In this document: positions 9,970 through 18,445 of the stretch, in pieces
Position numbering within the stretch: the first letter of the stretch is position 1
Layout: the number at the start of each line of letters is the position of its first letter
NCBI GenBank assembly: GCA_031409515.1
Contig: JANNXJ010000057.1
Location: 1 to 64,000, forward strand
Reading direction: 5' to 3'
Origin: SHZI01 sp031409515
GTDB lineage: Bacteria > Pseudomonadota > Gammaproteobacteria > Steroidobacterales > GCA-2729495
DNA: 64,000 nt
Position numbers and translations under genes: made by a program
Notes under the pieces: model-generated
What the model was told of the DNA's origin: nothing
Seen by the model: the letters and a program-made list of their open reading frames with translations, nothing else
Databases searched by the model: none

Positions 9970-11395
9970 AGCTTTCCTCGATGGCGGCCATGTCCTTCGG
10001 CGTGCCGTGCTGGACGAGCAGGGCCTTCTTGCGCAGGAAGCGCAGCAGGCCGGAAGGGCCCATGCGGGACGCGCCGAGCCCGGAGAGATTGAAGGCGTTC
10101 TTCTCGGCGTCGAAGACTTCGGTGGTCAGGCCGCCGTCGTTGATGCTGACGGCGCCTACGTTCAGCTGCCGGGCCACTGCCAGCGCTTCGGCCTCGTCGC
10201 CCAGGACAGCGGCCGACAGGCCGTAAACCGAATCATTCGCCAGACGGATGGCCTCGTCGGTACCGTCAAAGGCCAGCACGGGAATCACCGGGCCAAAGGT
10301 TTCCTCGGTCATGAGTTCCATGCCATGGGTCACGCCAGTGACCACCGTGGGCCGCAGCCAGAGGCCACCACCGTGGTTCTCGATCTGCCCGCCCGTGAGA
10401 ATCCGGGCACCCTTTGCCACCGCATCGGCCAGCTGCCGGGCAATGATCTCTGCCTGCCGGGCGAAAATCAGTGGCCCCACCTGGCCACGCCGGCTGTCCG
10501 GATAGTTGAGGGGCACCGCCTCGGCACGGTTGACGAGGCACTGCAGGAACTCGGCCTCGATGCGCCGATCCACATAGACCCGCTCCAGTGACTGACAGGC
10601 CTGGCCGGTGGCCTGCACGGAGGCGCGCAACACCACCGTGGCGGCCCGGTCCGGCTCAGCCGAACCCAGCACGATGACCGGATCCTTGCCACCGAGCTCC
10701 AGGAACGCGGGAATAAAGCGCCGGGCGCAAGCCTCCCCCACTTTGCGGCCGGTCGCGACGCTGCCGGTGAAGCACAGAGCGTCCACCTGCTCGATGAGCG
10801 CAGCGCCCGTCTGGCCGTCGCCGGTGACCACCGCGAGCACCGCCGCCAGCTCGGGAAAATCCCGGAGGCTGGCCATCAGCGGCGCAACAAACCGGGGAGT
10901 CACCTCGCTGGGCTTCACCAGCACGGCGCAGCCGGCCAGCAGCGCGGGAATGGTGTCGAGCATGGAGAGCAGGAAGGGAAAATTCCAGGGACTGATCACA
11001 CCGACGAGGCCGTAGGGCACCAGCTGCGTCTGCAGGCCAATGCCCGCCGTGACCGAGGGCCGCTCGGGCGTGACCGCGAAGGCCGGAACGGCCATGGCCG
11101 AATTCCCGGCCACCATGCCGGCCAGCGCCCGCAACTCGTTACCAGCCAGCAGGTGGCGCCCGGTGTCCGTCGCCAGAGCGTCGAGCAGGGGCTCCGGCTT
11201 GGCCTGCAACTGCGTGGACCAGGCCTTGAGCACGGCACTGCGCCGCGCCAGACCCGCTGCGGCCCAGCCCACCTGGGCAGCGCGCAGCCGCGCGGCAAGG
11301 GCCGCCAGACTGGCGGCATCCGGCGCGTCGATGAAGTAGTCGGTCTGACCCGTGCGCGGGTTGCGCACGGGGAGTTTGCGGACAGGATCAGTCAT
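9965..11395 (-). CDS. NAD(P)-dependent aldehyde dehydrogenase
   Basis: Oxidises an aldehyde to the acid; the substrate cannot be read from the sequence. The 476-residue protein has the superfamily hallmarks: VISPWNFPFLLSM, the nucleotide-binding VKPSEVTP, FTGSVATGRKV, the general-base glutamate in LELGGKDP, the nucleophilic cysteine in GQACQSLERV, and EETFGPV. The spacing suggests the class of short aldehyde dehydrogenases that includes coniferyl-aldehyde and succinate-semialdehyde enzymes. The ATG at 11395 is preferred to an adjacent in-frame TTG at 11398. It stands alone, with repeats on both sides, so it is probably a single transcription unit. Confidence 0.9.
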   Translation of the reverse strand: MTDPVRKLPVRNPRTGQTDYFIDAPDAASLAALAARLRAAQVGWAAAGLARRSAVLKAWSTQLQAKPEPLLDALATDTGRHLLAGNELRALAGMVAGNSAMAVPAFAVTPERPSVTAGIGLQTQLVPYGLVGVISPWNFPFLLSMLDTIPALLAGCAVLVKPSEVTPRFVAPLMASLRDFPELAAVLAVVTGDGQTGAALIEQVDALCFTGSVATGRKVGEACARRFIPAFLELGGKDPVIVLGSAEPDRAATVVLRASVQATGQACQSLERVYVDRRIEAEFLQCLVNRAEAVPLNYPDSRRGQVGPLIFARQAEIIARQLADAVAKGARILTGGQIENHGGGLWLRPTVVTGVTHGMELMTEETFGPVIPVLAFDGTDEAIRLANDSVYGLSAAVLGDEAEALAVARQLNVGAVSINDGGLTTEVFDAEKNAFNLSGLGASRMGPSGLLRFLRKKALLVQHGTPKDMAAIEESS

Positions 11396-11414
11396 CAATG
11401 TGAGTTCGGGTTCG

Positions 11415-11440
11415 GATCGCGCCTAAAGGCGCTCCTACGG
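11415..11440. repeat. GTAGGAGCG-family palindromic repeat
   Basis: ATCGCGCCTAAAGGCGCTCCTACGG is a near-identical relative of the 9887-9914 copy. The TAG stop of the DUF1838-type gene (11437-11435 on the minus strand) is the TAG inside the repeat core. Confidence 0.7.
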
Positions 11441-12310
11441 CGCGGGCTTCCGCGCCTCCATAACGCCTTTGAAGTAGGTCCAGCTGGTGACATTGGGCCG
11501 CTGGTCATTGATCGGCGGTGGATCGCGATACTCCGGCCATGACTTGCCAATCTCGGCCTGCATGGTTGGTGAGAGATCGTCCCACTTCGCCAGCTTGCGG
11601 CCCGCCGTGTGAAAGTAGAGGAGTCCCACCCGGTCACCCATCTCCATCCAGGGCAACCAGCTGGAGATCCGCTGCCAGCCCACCGCGACTTCAGCGCTGT
11701 CAGCCCGGGTATTCCCGAGATCGTCCACCTGGCCGAAGAAGTTGAAAAGCTCGGTGACGTGATACATGCCGCCCACGTAGCGCTGGTAGTCGCCACCGAG
11801 CGGATTCGTATAGAAGAGCGGCGCCGCCATGGTGAGCCACCACTGCGTCCCGCTGACGGCGAAGGGATAGCTGGCAGGCTTGCCATCGCGACCCAGAAGC
11901 CCGAAGTTGTTGTTCACCGGGTCGTTGGCCACGTGGAGGACCTCCAGCGTCTTGCCGGTCCAGGGATTGCCCCAGGTGCGGAGCACCTCACCCGTAACGG
12001 GGTCTTCGTACAACAGAATCTCGCGACTGAACAGGCGAAACTCTGCCTTGTTGGTGGAACCGGGCATCGGCCCGCAGGTCCGGACGTTCATGCCCTCAAC
12101 CTTGAACAACTGGCGGTCTGGCTCGCCCGGGACACGGCTATAGGCCGAGCCCTTCCAGTAGAACGTGGCGGGCCTGCCATCAACCTCCGAACACTGGATA
12201 CGACGCATGGCCAGCAGCTGGCCCTCCGGTGTGGCCAGGTCCGGCGCAGCAGCCAGTACGGCGGGGCCGGTCAGCGCCAGCACTAACGCAGCCAGCAGAT
12301 GACGTTGCAT
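11435..12310 (-). CDS. DUF1838-type secreted protein
   Basis: The 291-residue product begins with a signal peptide (MQRHLLAALVLALTGPAV then a VLAAA site) and is probably exported to the periplasm. The body, with RRIQCSEVDGRPATFYWKG, FRLFSREILLYEDPVTGEVL, TWGNPWTG and SSWLPWMEMGDR, fits the DUF1838 family, whose biochemical role is unknown to me. Conserved Trp and Asn residues suggest a ligand-binding fold, but I assign no function. The start at 12310 begins the signal peptide; the open frame upstream adds 16 residues without signal character. Its stop codon lies in a dispersed repeat. phhB lies upstream on the same strand. Confidence 0.75.
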   Translation of the reverse strand: MQRHLLAALVLALTGPAVLAAAPDLATPEGQLLAMRRIQCSEVDGRPATFYWKGSAYSRVPGEPDRQLFKVEGMNVRTCGPMPGSTNKAEFRLFSREILLYEDPVTGEVLRTWGNPWTGKTLEVLHVANDPVNNNFGLLGRDGKPASYPFAVSGTQWWLTMAAPLFYTNPLGGDYQRYVGGMYHVTELFNFFGQVDDLGNTRADSAEVAVGWQRISSWLPWMEMGDRVGLLYFHTAGRKLAKWDDLSPTMQAEIGKSWPEYRDPPPINDQRPNVTSWTYFKGVMEARKPAP

Positions 12311-12367
12311 GGTTTTGTTCCGGTTAACGGGCGCCCACTCTAGCGCCGGCGCTGCCAAAGGCCAATG

Positions 12368-12703
12368 TCACGCAACCAGGCGATCAACCTTGGCGGCACA
12401 GATAAAATCGTTTTCGGTGAGGCCGTCCACCGCGTGGGTGGACCACTGCACGACGCACCGCCCGTAGCCCACGTCCAGATCCGGGTGATGACCTTCCGAC
12501 TCGGCAATAAAGGCCACCGCGTTCACAAAACCCATGGTCCGGGCGAAGCCCGGAAACTCGAAACGCCGGCTGAGCCACTTGCCGTCGGTAGAGAGTTGCC
12601 AGTCGGCATGGAGAGCCTTGCGCAGTTCAGCCACGGCGGGGGCCGTGAGAGCCGGGATGCCGCCCTCGCAGGGCCTGCAACGCTTGCTGGTGAGATCGGT
12701 CAT
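12368..12703 (-). CDS. phhB: Pterin-4a-carbinolamine dehydratase
   Basis: Recycles the pterin cofactor by dehydrating 4a-hydroxytetrahydrobiopterin. The 111-residue length and the block FVNAVAFIAESEGHHPDLDVGYG, with the active-site histidines EGHHPD and the later STHAVDGLTENDF, are those of the PCD/DCoH family. Family members usually support phenylalanine hydroxylase, but no phhA is in the window. It is upstream of the DUF1838-type gene with 57 bp between them, and divergent from the AllA-like gene. Confidence 0.93.
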   Translation of the reverse strand: MTDLTSKRCRPCEGGIPALTAPAVAELRKALHADWQLSTDGKWLSRRFEFPGFARTMGFVNAVAFIAESEGHHPDLDVGYGRCVVQWSTHAVDGLTENDFICAAKVDRLVA

Positions 12704-12849
12704 GGGGCATGCCTGTCTGTGGGAGGGGTTCAGTCACCGGGTTCCGGACGCTGATTCTCGATCCCTGGCCGCCCGGGGTCAACGCCGGAGCCGGACCCGG
12801 ACGGAGCGACCGTGGCATCCTCCGCCTCACGCACCCGGAGAGAGCACCC

Positions 12850-13419
12850 ATGCCGCCAACCGTGCCCAGCACCGTCATCACGCTGCCCGTCATTGCCGCC
12901 ACACCCGCCACGGTGGCGCCTTACGGCACACTGCTGGCCAGCGTCGCTGACCTCAAGCCACTGCCCATCGACTTCTATGACGGCACCATGGAGGTGCGCA
13001 AACCCGCCGAGATGGACTCGGACTCACCGCTGGACCTGACCATCGTCCGCATCAGTCTCCGGGACTGGGAAGTGCGCTATGTGGAACGCCACCCCGGACA
13101 TCGCCAGGTGTTTCTGCCTCTGGGCGGCAAGCCCTTCGTGGCCGTGCTGGCCCCGCCGACGCCGGGCCTGCCCTCACCCGCCGACTTTCGTGCCTTGCGC
13201 TTCGACGGCTCCGCGGGCCTCATGCTGCACCGGGGCGCGTGGCATGAGTTCCCCTTTGCCCTGGAACCGGCCACCGATATCGTGGTGATCCTGAGCCGCG
13301 ACACCAACGCCAGCCTGCAGGCAAGCCCGCAGAATGAAGGCGAGGCGATCGGCCCGGATCTCGAAAAACTAAACGTTAGGCTGCGGTGGACGGAGCGGTT
13401 GCGGGTTGCGCCGGGCTAG
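12850..13419 (+). CDS. Ureidoglycolate lyase (AllA)-family protein
   Basis: AllA-type enzymes cleave ureidoglycolate to glyoxylate and urea in purine breakdown. The 189-residue protein shows the cupin-like family pattern: TVAPYGTLLASV, YVERHPGHRQVFLPLGGKPFVAVLAPP, and LMLHRGAWHEFPFAL with the histidines of the active-site region. The ATG at 12850 is preceded by GGAGAG at proper spacing, whereas the longer frame from 12709 has no family character. No other purine-degradation gene is nearby, so the exact substrate is an inference from the family. Confidence 0.8.
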   Translation: MPPTVPSTVITLPVIAATPATVAPYGTLLASVADLKPLPIDFYDGTMEVRKPAEMDSDSPLDLTIVRISLRDWEVRYVERHPGHRQVFLPLGGKPFVAVLAPPTPGLPSPADFRALRFDGSAGLMLHRGAWHEFPFALEPATDIVVILSRDTNASLQASPQNEGEAIGPDLEKLNVRLRWTERLRVAPG

Positions 13420-13461
13420 CCGCGGTGGCAATCCTGGTCCGGCAACTCCGCGGTGTCGCCG

Positions 13462-14025
13462 CTACGGCTCGTGGGCTATCTCAACGCTGGCATTTGCCAG
13501 GCGCAGATACAGGCTGCGGTCTGCCCGCAAGGGCCACCAGTCGTACAGGAATATCTCCAGGGGACGCCAGAGTGCGACCCAACCACCGATCAGCAGGCCC
13601 TCTCGTAGAAAGCCCAGAGCATCGGGCAGCGCCTGCGTGGATTCCAGCCACTCAGCCACCCACAGGCAGGCGGCGAGGAAGGCAAGCCCGATCAGGAGAC
13701 TCCGACGCCCGATCGCCATGAGGCGCCTGAAGGCCAGGCGGCTCGCCTCTGCTTTGGCCAGAAAGTAACTGCTGATAGCAGCAGAAATATGTCGCGCATC
13801 GGCGTCCAGCTGACTGACGTGCACACGAATCACGAAGTGTGCGTTGTGCCGAAACTCCCGCGCCCAGCTGACGATGTATTCCGCAGCGGCCAGGTCGAGA
13901 TCCTTGCCCGGAAAAGGCGTTGGGTCCATGGACTCGAACAGCTGCCGCACATCACTGAGGCGAACCTCAATGGTGCCTGGGGCTGCAGCGCCCTTACCCC
14001 GAGGTCTTGTGTCACGCCCGAGCAT
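13462..14025 (-). CDS. Conserved membrane protein of unknown function
   Basis: I do not recognise this 187-residue protein. The N-terminal 100 residues are soluble-looking, with a VIRVHVSQ strand-helix segment. They are followed by two hydrophobic stretches (LLIGLAFLAACLWVAEWL and LREGLLIGGWVALW) and a conserved-looking cytoplasmic tail beginning RPLEIFLYDWWPLRADR and ending with LYLRLANA. The latter resembles tails of small uncharacterised inner-membrane proteins common in Proteobacteria. It lies between a plus-strand AllA-like gene and a minus-strand alcohol dehydrogenase gene, so context gives no role. Confidence 0.65.
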   Translation of the reverse strand: MLGRDTRPRGKGAAAPGTIEVRLSDVRQLFESMDPTPFPGKDLDLAAAEYIVSWAREFRHNAHFVIRVHVSQLDADARHISAAISSYFLAKAEASRLAFRRLMAIGRRSLLIGLAFLAACLWVAEWLESTQALPDALGFLREGLLIGGWVALWRPLEIFLYDWWPLRADRSLYLRLANASVEIAHEP

Positions 14026-14065
14026 GAATTTACAAACGGGCCAGATGTCTACGAGGGCCTGCTGT

Positions 14066-15139
14066 TCAGGGCGAGATAGCGATCTTCAGAACGCCGTCGC
14101 GCTGTTGACCGAACAGTTGGTAGGCCTTCTCGATGTCATCGAGCCTGAAGCGGTGGGTTATCAGGGAGCTCAAGTCCACGCGGCCCGACTGGATAACCGC
14201 TATCAGCCGACGCATGCGCTCCTTGCCGCCCGGGCAGAGAGTAGTGACGATCTGGTGATCGCCAAGCCCCGCGGCGAAGGCGCTCATTGGAATGGTGAGA
14301 TCGCTGGAGTAGACGCCCAGGCTCGACAAGGTTCCCCCCGGCCGCAACACCCGAAGGCAGGCCTCAAACGTCGCCTGCGTGCCCAGCGCTTCGATAGCGA
14401 CGTCGACGCCCCGACCCTTGGTGAGCCGCATGATTTCGTCGACCGGATCGGAGCGGCTGCTGTCGATGACGTGGTCCGCACCCATCCGGGTGGCGATCTC
14501 CAGCCGGTTCGCCAGGCGGTCTACCCCGATCACTGTGGTTGCGCCGCTCAGCCTGGCGCCGGCGGTAGCACACAGGCCGATCGGCCCCTGGGCAAACACG
14601 GCCACCGCGTCGCCAATGCGTATGCCGGCTCGCTCGGCACCGCCAAAGCCGGTTGACATGATGTCGGGGCACATCAGCACCTGCTCATCGGAGAGATCCG
14701 ACGGTACCGGGGCCAGGTTAGCCATGGCGTCGGGAACGAGCACATACTCTGCCTGGCAGCCGTCGATGGTATTGCCAAACTTCCAGCCACCCATCGGCTT
14801 CCAGCCGTGAGCCGTCCCGGCACCGTCCTGGGAGCAGTAGCCGCTGAGGCAGGCATTGCTCCAGCCACTGGGCGTGATGGCTCCGGCGATCACCCGCTCC
14901 CCCTCTCGGTAACCCTTAACGGCAGAACCCAGCTTGTGGATCACGCCCACCGGCTCGTGGCCCACCGTGAGGCCGCGGGCAACCGGGTACTCGCCTTTGA
15001 GGATGTGGATGTCGGTGCCACAGATGGTCGTGGTGGTGACCTTGATCAGCGCGTCAAGCGGACCCACGTCTGGAATCGGCTTGTCATCGAGCACGATGCG
15101 TCCGGGCTCCACAAAGATCGCCGCCTTCATCAGTGCCAT
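14066..15139 (-). CDS. Zinc-dependent secondary-alcohol dehydrogenase-like protein
   Basis: A medium-chain dehydrogenase/reductase of 357 residues. Catalytic zinc ligands are visible as C40 (TICGTD), H61/E62 (GHEPVG) and D159 (MCPDIMSTGF). The structural-zinc four-cysteine lobe is absent. This ligand set, and the ITPSGWSNACLSGYCSQ region, match the tetrameric NADP-dependent secondary alcohol dehydrogenases of Clostridium and Thermoanaerobacter. Substrates are therefore likely small secondary alcohols or ketones. GGAGG sits just upstream of the ATG at 15139. It is a single gene; the 160 bp between it and the ABC operon end holds nothing I can identify. Confidence 0.88.
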   Translation of the reverse strand: MALMKAAIFVEPGRIVLDDKPIPDVGPLDALIKVTTTTICGTDIHILKGEYPVARGLTVGHEPVGVIHKLGSAVKGYREGERVIAGAITPSGWSNACLSGYCSQDGAGTAHGWKPMGGWKFGNTIDGCQAEYVLVPDAMANLAPVPSDLSDEQVLMCPDIMSTGFGGAERAGIRIGDAVAVFAQGPIGLCATAGARLSGATTVIGVDRLANRLEIATRMGADHVIDSSRSDPVDEIMRLTKGRGVDVAIEALGTQATFEACLRVLRPGGTLSSLGVYSSDLTIPMSAFAAGLGDHQIVTTLCPGGKERMRRLIAVIQSGRVDLSSLITHRFRLDDIEKAYQLFGQQRDGVLKIAISP

Positions 15140-15299
15140 GACGTCCTCCGGGAATGGATTTCTGTAGGCAAGCTCGCACGGCAGCCCGACGATCGCCAGT
15201 GAGGAAAAGTACTCACACCCTCAGGCAGGGGGCCTTTGGGATCAGGTGCTGCACGGCCCGGAACTCTCTGCAACCGAAGCACCGGCACCACGCCATTGC

Positions 15300-16523
15300 C
15301 TACTCGTGCCGCAGCGCCCGGATCGGGTCCATCCGGGCCGCGCGCAAGGCAGGCCAGCTGGCAAAGGTCAGGTTCAGGGCAATGGCCAGCAGGAGCGCGA
15401 CCACCGCGTTGCCCGTATCAATGACCAGGGGCAGGCCCGCCCCGGCGGCGAGAATCCGGGACGCCACCACGCCCACGGCGAGCCCGACCAGCGCACCGAA
15501 AGTCGCCAGTAGCCCCGCCTCGGCGGCGAACTGGAAAAAGATATCCGGCGCGGTGGCGCCCAGCGCGCGGCGCGTGCCGATCTCCCGGGTACGGTCCCGG
15601 ACCGTGATCCAGGCGATCGCCAGGATGCCGAGACCGGCCACTGCCAGGCCGCTGCGGCCGATCCAGCGCACCAGGAAGGCCAGACGGTCGGCGGCCGACA
15701 GCTGCGCAGTGATCAGATCAGTCTGGCTCTGCACCCGGAAGTCGTCCGGGCGATAGGCTGACATCCGGTGACGTTCCCGGAGGAGCGCCAAGAGGTCCCG
15801 CGTGGCGGCCGGGATGCGCGCCGGGCTGTCGAGTTCCAGGAGGATGGCGCCGTAGTGGTCCACGTTCAGCAGCCGGCGCATCGCGGTGTTGAGCGGCACG
15901 TAGACCTGGCCATCCTCGGTGCTGCCATCGAGGCCGGCACCCCGCTCCCGCAGGACGCCGGCAACCTCGAAGGGCACCCGGTTGATGAAGAGCCGCTCAC
16001 CCACGGCGGAGTCGGTGCCGTAGAGGTCCTTCGCCACCGTGGCGCCAAGGACGGCGACGCGGGCTGAGCGCTTCTCGTCCTCACTGGTGTACAGGCTGCC
16101 GCCTGCCAGTTCCCAGGACTTCAGCGCAAACCAGGCAGGCTCCACCCCGACGACAGGTGCCACCTTGGACAGGTAGCCGGCCTTCAGCCGCAGTGAACCC
16201 GCGACCCGGGCGGACGAACGGACCACGCCCTCAGTCTCCCGCAGGAGCACAACGTAGTCGGCGGGCTGAAGCGTCGTGACGATGGCCCCGGTGCGCGCCC
16301 GGTCAGCAACCCCGCGGCTCTGCTCGGCGCTGATCGTGACCACGCTGGTGCCGAGGCGCCGGATCTGGCCGAGCACCTGCTCCCGGCCACCGGAAGCGTA
16401 GTTGACTGCCGTCGTGGCCCCCGCCACGCCGAGAGCCGCACAGAGAATCACCAGGCTGGAGCGCAGCTTGTAGCGCCAGAGCTGGCGGCCAATACCGGGC
16501 AGCAGGCGCCGCCAGTGCGCCAT
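15300..16523 (-). CDS. MacB-type ABC transporter permease
   Basis: Inner-membrane permease of a tripartite MacA-MacB-type exporter. The 407-residue protein has the MacB/FtsX architecture: one N-terminal membrane segment (SSLVILCAALGVAGATTAV), a periplasmic domain of about 200 residues, then three membrane segments with the FtsX signature RTREIGTRRALGAT and a final RAARMDPIRALRHE. I start it at the ATG at 16523, ten bases after the preceding permease stop. It pairs with a second permease rather than carrying its own ATPase domain, so the transporter is assembled from separate chains. Confidence 0.88.
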   Translation of the reverse strand: MAHWRRLLPGIGRQLWRYKLRSSLVILCAALGVAGATTAVNYASGGREQVLGQIRRLGTSVVTISAEQSRGVADRARTGAIVTTLQPADYVVLLRETEGVVRSSARVAGSLRLKAGYLSKVAPVVGVEPAWFALKSWELAGGSLYTSEDEKRSARVAVLGATVAKDLYGTDSAVGERLFINRVPFEVAGVLRERGAGLDGSTEDGQVYVPLNTAMRRLLNVDHYGAILLELDSPARIPAATRDLLALLRERHRMSAYRPDDFRVQSQTDLITAQLSAADRLAFLVRWIGRSGLAVAGLGILAIAWITVRDRTREIGTRRALGATAPDIFFQFAAEAGLLATFGALVGLAVGVVASRILAAGAGLPLVIDTGNAVVALLLAIALNLTFASWPALRAARMDPIRALRHE

Positions 16524-16533
16524 CAGCAACCCG

Positions 16534-17757
16534 TCACGAGCGCAGGGCCTGGATGGGATCCACCTGTGCCGCGCGCCAGGCCGGCTGGAGACCAAACACC
16601 AGGCCCACGACAGTGGCCAGCAGCACGGCACCCCCCATGGGGCCCCAGAGGAAAGCCGGGGGCAACTGCTGCTGGAAAGCCGCCACAGCCGCGACCGCCA
16701 CGCCCAGAAGCACACCGACGATCCCGCCGAGGGTTGAAATCAGCGCAGCCTCCACCAGAAACTGCCGCAGCACATCGGTGCGGGTGGCGCCCAGCGCCCG
16801 CCGGACGCCGATCTCCCGCCGCCGCTCGGAAACCGCAATCAGCATCAGGCTCATGATGACCACGCCCCCGATGAGCGTGGCGATGACGGCGATGCCGATC
16901 AGCACCGACGAGAGGGTCGTGTCCACCTCCTCCACCTGCTCCATCGCGACCCGGGGATTGCTGATGGTGAAGTTGTCCTCCACCGGCGGCACGATGCCGT
17001 GACGCTCGCGCAGGAGTGCGGTGATCGCCGCCACGGCCGGCGCGTACTTTTCGGGGTCCTCGAGCTGCACCGTGATGGTGGTCAGGTAGTCCCGGCTGAA
17101 GAGCCGCTTCGCCGCCGTGCTGACCGGCAGGAGCAACAGGTTGTCGAGGCTGGCGCCACCCGGGCCCGCACCCCGGGGCACAAGCACGCCCTGCACGGTG
17201 AAGGGCACCTCGGCGATACGAATGATCTTGCCGATGGGGTCCTCATCCGGAAACAGTTGCCGGCGCAGGTCCTCACCGATCACGGCCACCCGGGCGAGGT
17301 TCGCGACGTCCTCCGGGCTGATCCCGCGCCCCACCGTGACGTCGTCGCCGCGGATCTCCATCCACTCCGCAGAAATCCCCCAGATCGACGTAGTGGCTGT
17401 GAGCTCCCGGGCCTGGACGTCGATGTCGAAGGCGCTCTGTTCCCGGGACACGCGCCGGACGTTGGGAATCTCCGCCGCGATGGCGTCCGCGTCCTCGAAA
17501 CGGAGGGTGGGTTCCACCGAGGTCAGGGAGGGCATGCCCCGGGTGCGGGCGGAACCGGGCTGGACGCTGATGCGGTCGAAGGTACCCACCATGCGCTTGA
17601 ACTGCTGCATGGTCTCCCGGCGGGTGGCCTCGCCCACCGAAGCCATGGCGATCAGCGAAGCAATGCCGACGGCCACGCCGAGCAGCATGAACAGGCTCCG
17701 CAGCGGATTGCGCCGCAGGGTGCGCAGCGCCAGGCTCAGGGTCTTAGCCCAGGACAC
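16534..17757 (-). CDS. MacB-type ABC transporter permease
   Basis: Second 407-residue FtsX/MacB-type permease, homologous to its downstream neighbour. It has an N-terminal membrane helix (LFMLLGVAVGIASLIAMASVG), a periplasmic MacB-PCD-like domain, and a C-terminal FtsX domain with SERRREIGVRRALGATRTD and RAAQVDPIQALRS. It starts with GTG at 17757 and overlaps the end of the ATP-binding protein gene by 14 bases. The two permeases with the ATPase form a heterodimeric exporter, probably of a small hydrophobic or peptide substrate, which the sequence does not specify. Confidence 0.88.
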   Translation of the reverse strand: MSWAKTLSLALRTLRRNPLRSLFMLLGVAVGIASLIAMASVGEATRRETMQQFKRMVGTFDRISVQPGSARTRGMPSLTSVEPTLRFEDADAIAAEIPNVRRVSREQSAFDIDVQARELTATTSIWGISAEWMEIRGDDVTVGRGISPEDVANLARVAVIGEDLRRQLFPDEDPIGKIIRIAEVPFTVQGVLVPRGAGPGGASLDNLLLLPVSTAAKRLFSRDYLTTITVQLEDPEKYAPAVAAITALLRERHGIVPPVEDNFTISNPRVAMEQVEEVDTTLSSVLIGIAVIATLIGGVVIMSLMLIAVSERRREIGVRRALGATRTDVLRQFLVEAALISTLGGIVGVLLGVAVAAVAAFQQQLPPAFLWGPMGGAVLLATVVGLVFGLQPAWRAAQVDPIQALRS

Positions 17758-18445
17758 GGACAGCCTCCCGCACCCGCTGCAGCCGGTCGGAGGCGAGCAC
17801 GCCGTCGCGGATCACCAGTTCCCGCGCGGCGTAGGACGCGACCCGCTCATCGTGGGTCACGAGGACGATCGTGAGTCCCTCCCGGTTCAGGTCGGTGAGC
17901 AGCTCCATGATCGAATCGCCCACCGCCGAGTCCAGGTTACCTGTCGGCTCGTCGGCCAGCAGCAACGGCGGATCATTCATCAGAGCCCGGGCGATGGCGA
18001 CCCGCTGCTGCTCACCACCGGACAGCTCGGTGACGAAATGGCCAGACCGCTCCGCGAGGCCCACCCGCTTCAGGAGGGCCAGGGCCTTGCTCCGGTCCAC
18101 GGGGCCGCCGCTGTAGAGAGCAGGTACTTCCACGTTTTCCGCGGCAGTTGTCCGGGGCAGAAGATTGAAGGCCTGGAAGACAAAGCCGATCCGCCGCGCA
18201 CGCACCGCGGATCTCTCCTTGTCGGTGTAGGCAGAGACGTCCTCACCGGCCAGGCGATAGACGCCACTGGTGGGCGTGTCGAGACAACCCAGGATGTTCA
18301 GCAGGGACGACTTGCCAGAGCCGGAGGCGCCGCGGACCGTGACGAACTCGCCGGCAGCGATCCGGCAGGTGAGGTCGCGCAGGGCCGGCACCGGCGTGCC
18401 GTCGTCCCGCTGGTAGGTCTTCACCACGTGTTCCAGTTCGATCAT
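17744..18445 (-). CDS. ABC transporter ATP-binding protein (MacB/LolD type)
   Basis: Cytoplasmic ATPase that drives the adjoining permeases. The 233-residue protein has Walker A GASGSGKSS (about 41-49), the signature LSGGEQQRVAIARAL, Walker B LLLADEPTGNLDS and the switch histidine VTHDE. Sequence and length are those of the MacB/LolD/FtsE family. Its ATG at 18445 overlaps the TGA stop of the adaptor gene (ATGA), which indicates translational coupling. Confidence 0.93.
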   Translation of the reverse strand: MIELEHVVKTYQRDDGTPVPALRDLTCRIAAGEFVTVRGASGSGKSSLLNILGCLDTPTSGVYRLAGEDVSAYTDKERSAVRARRIGFVFQAFNLLPRTTAAENVEVPALYSGGPVDRSKALALLKRVGLAERSGHFVTELSGGEQQRVAIARALMNDPPLLLADEPTGNLDSAVGDSIMELLTDLNREGLTIVLVTHDERVASYAARELVIRDGVLASDRLQRVREAVRVLG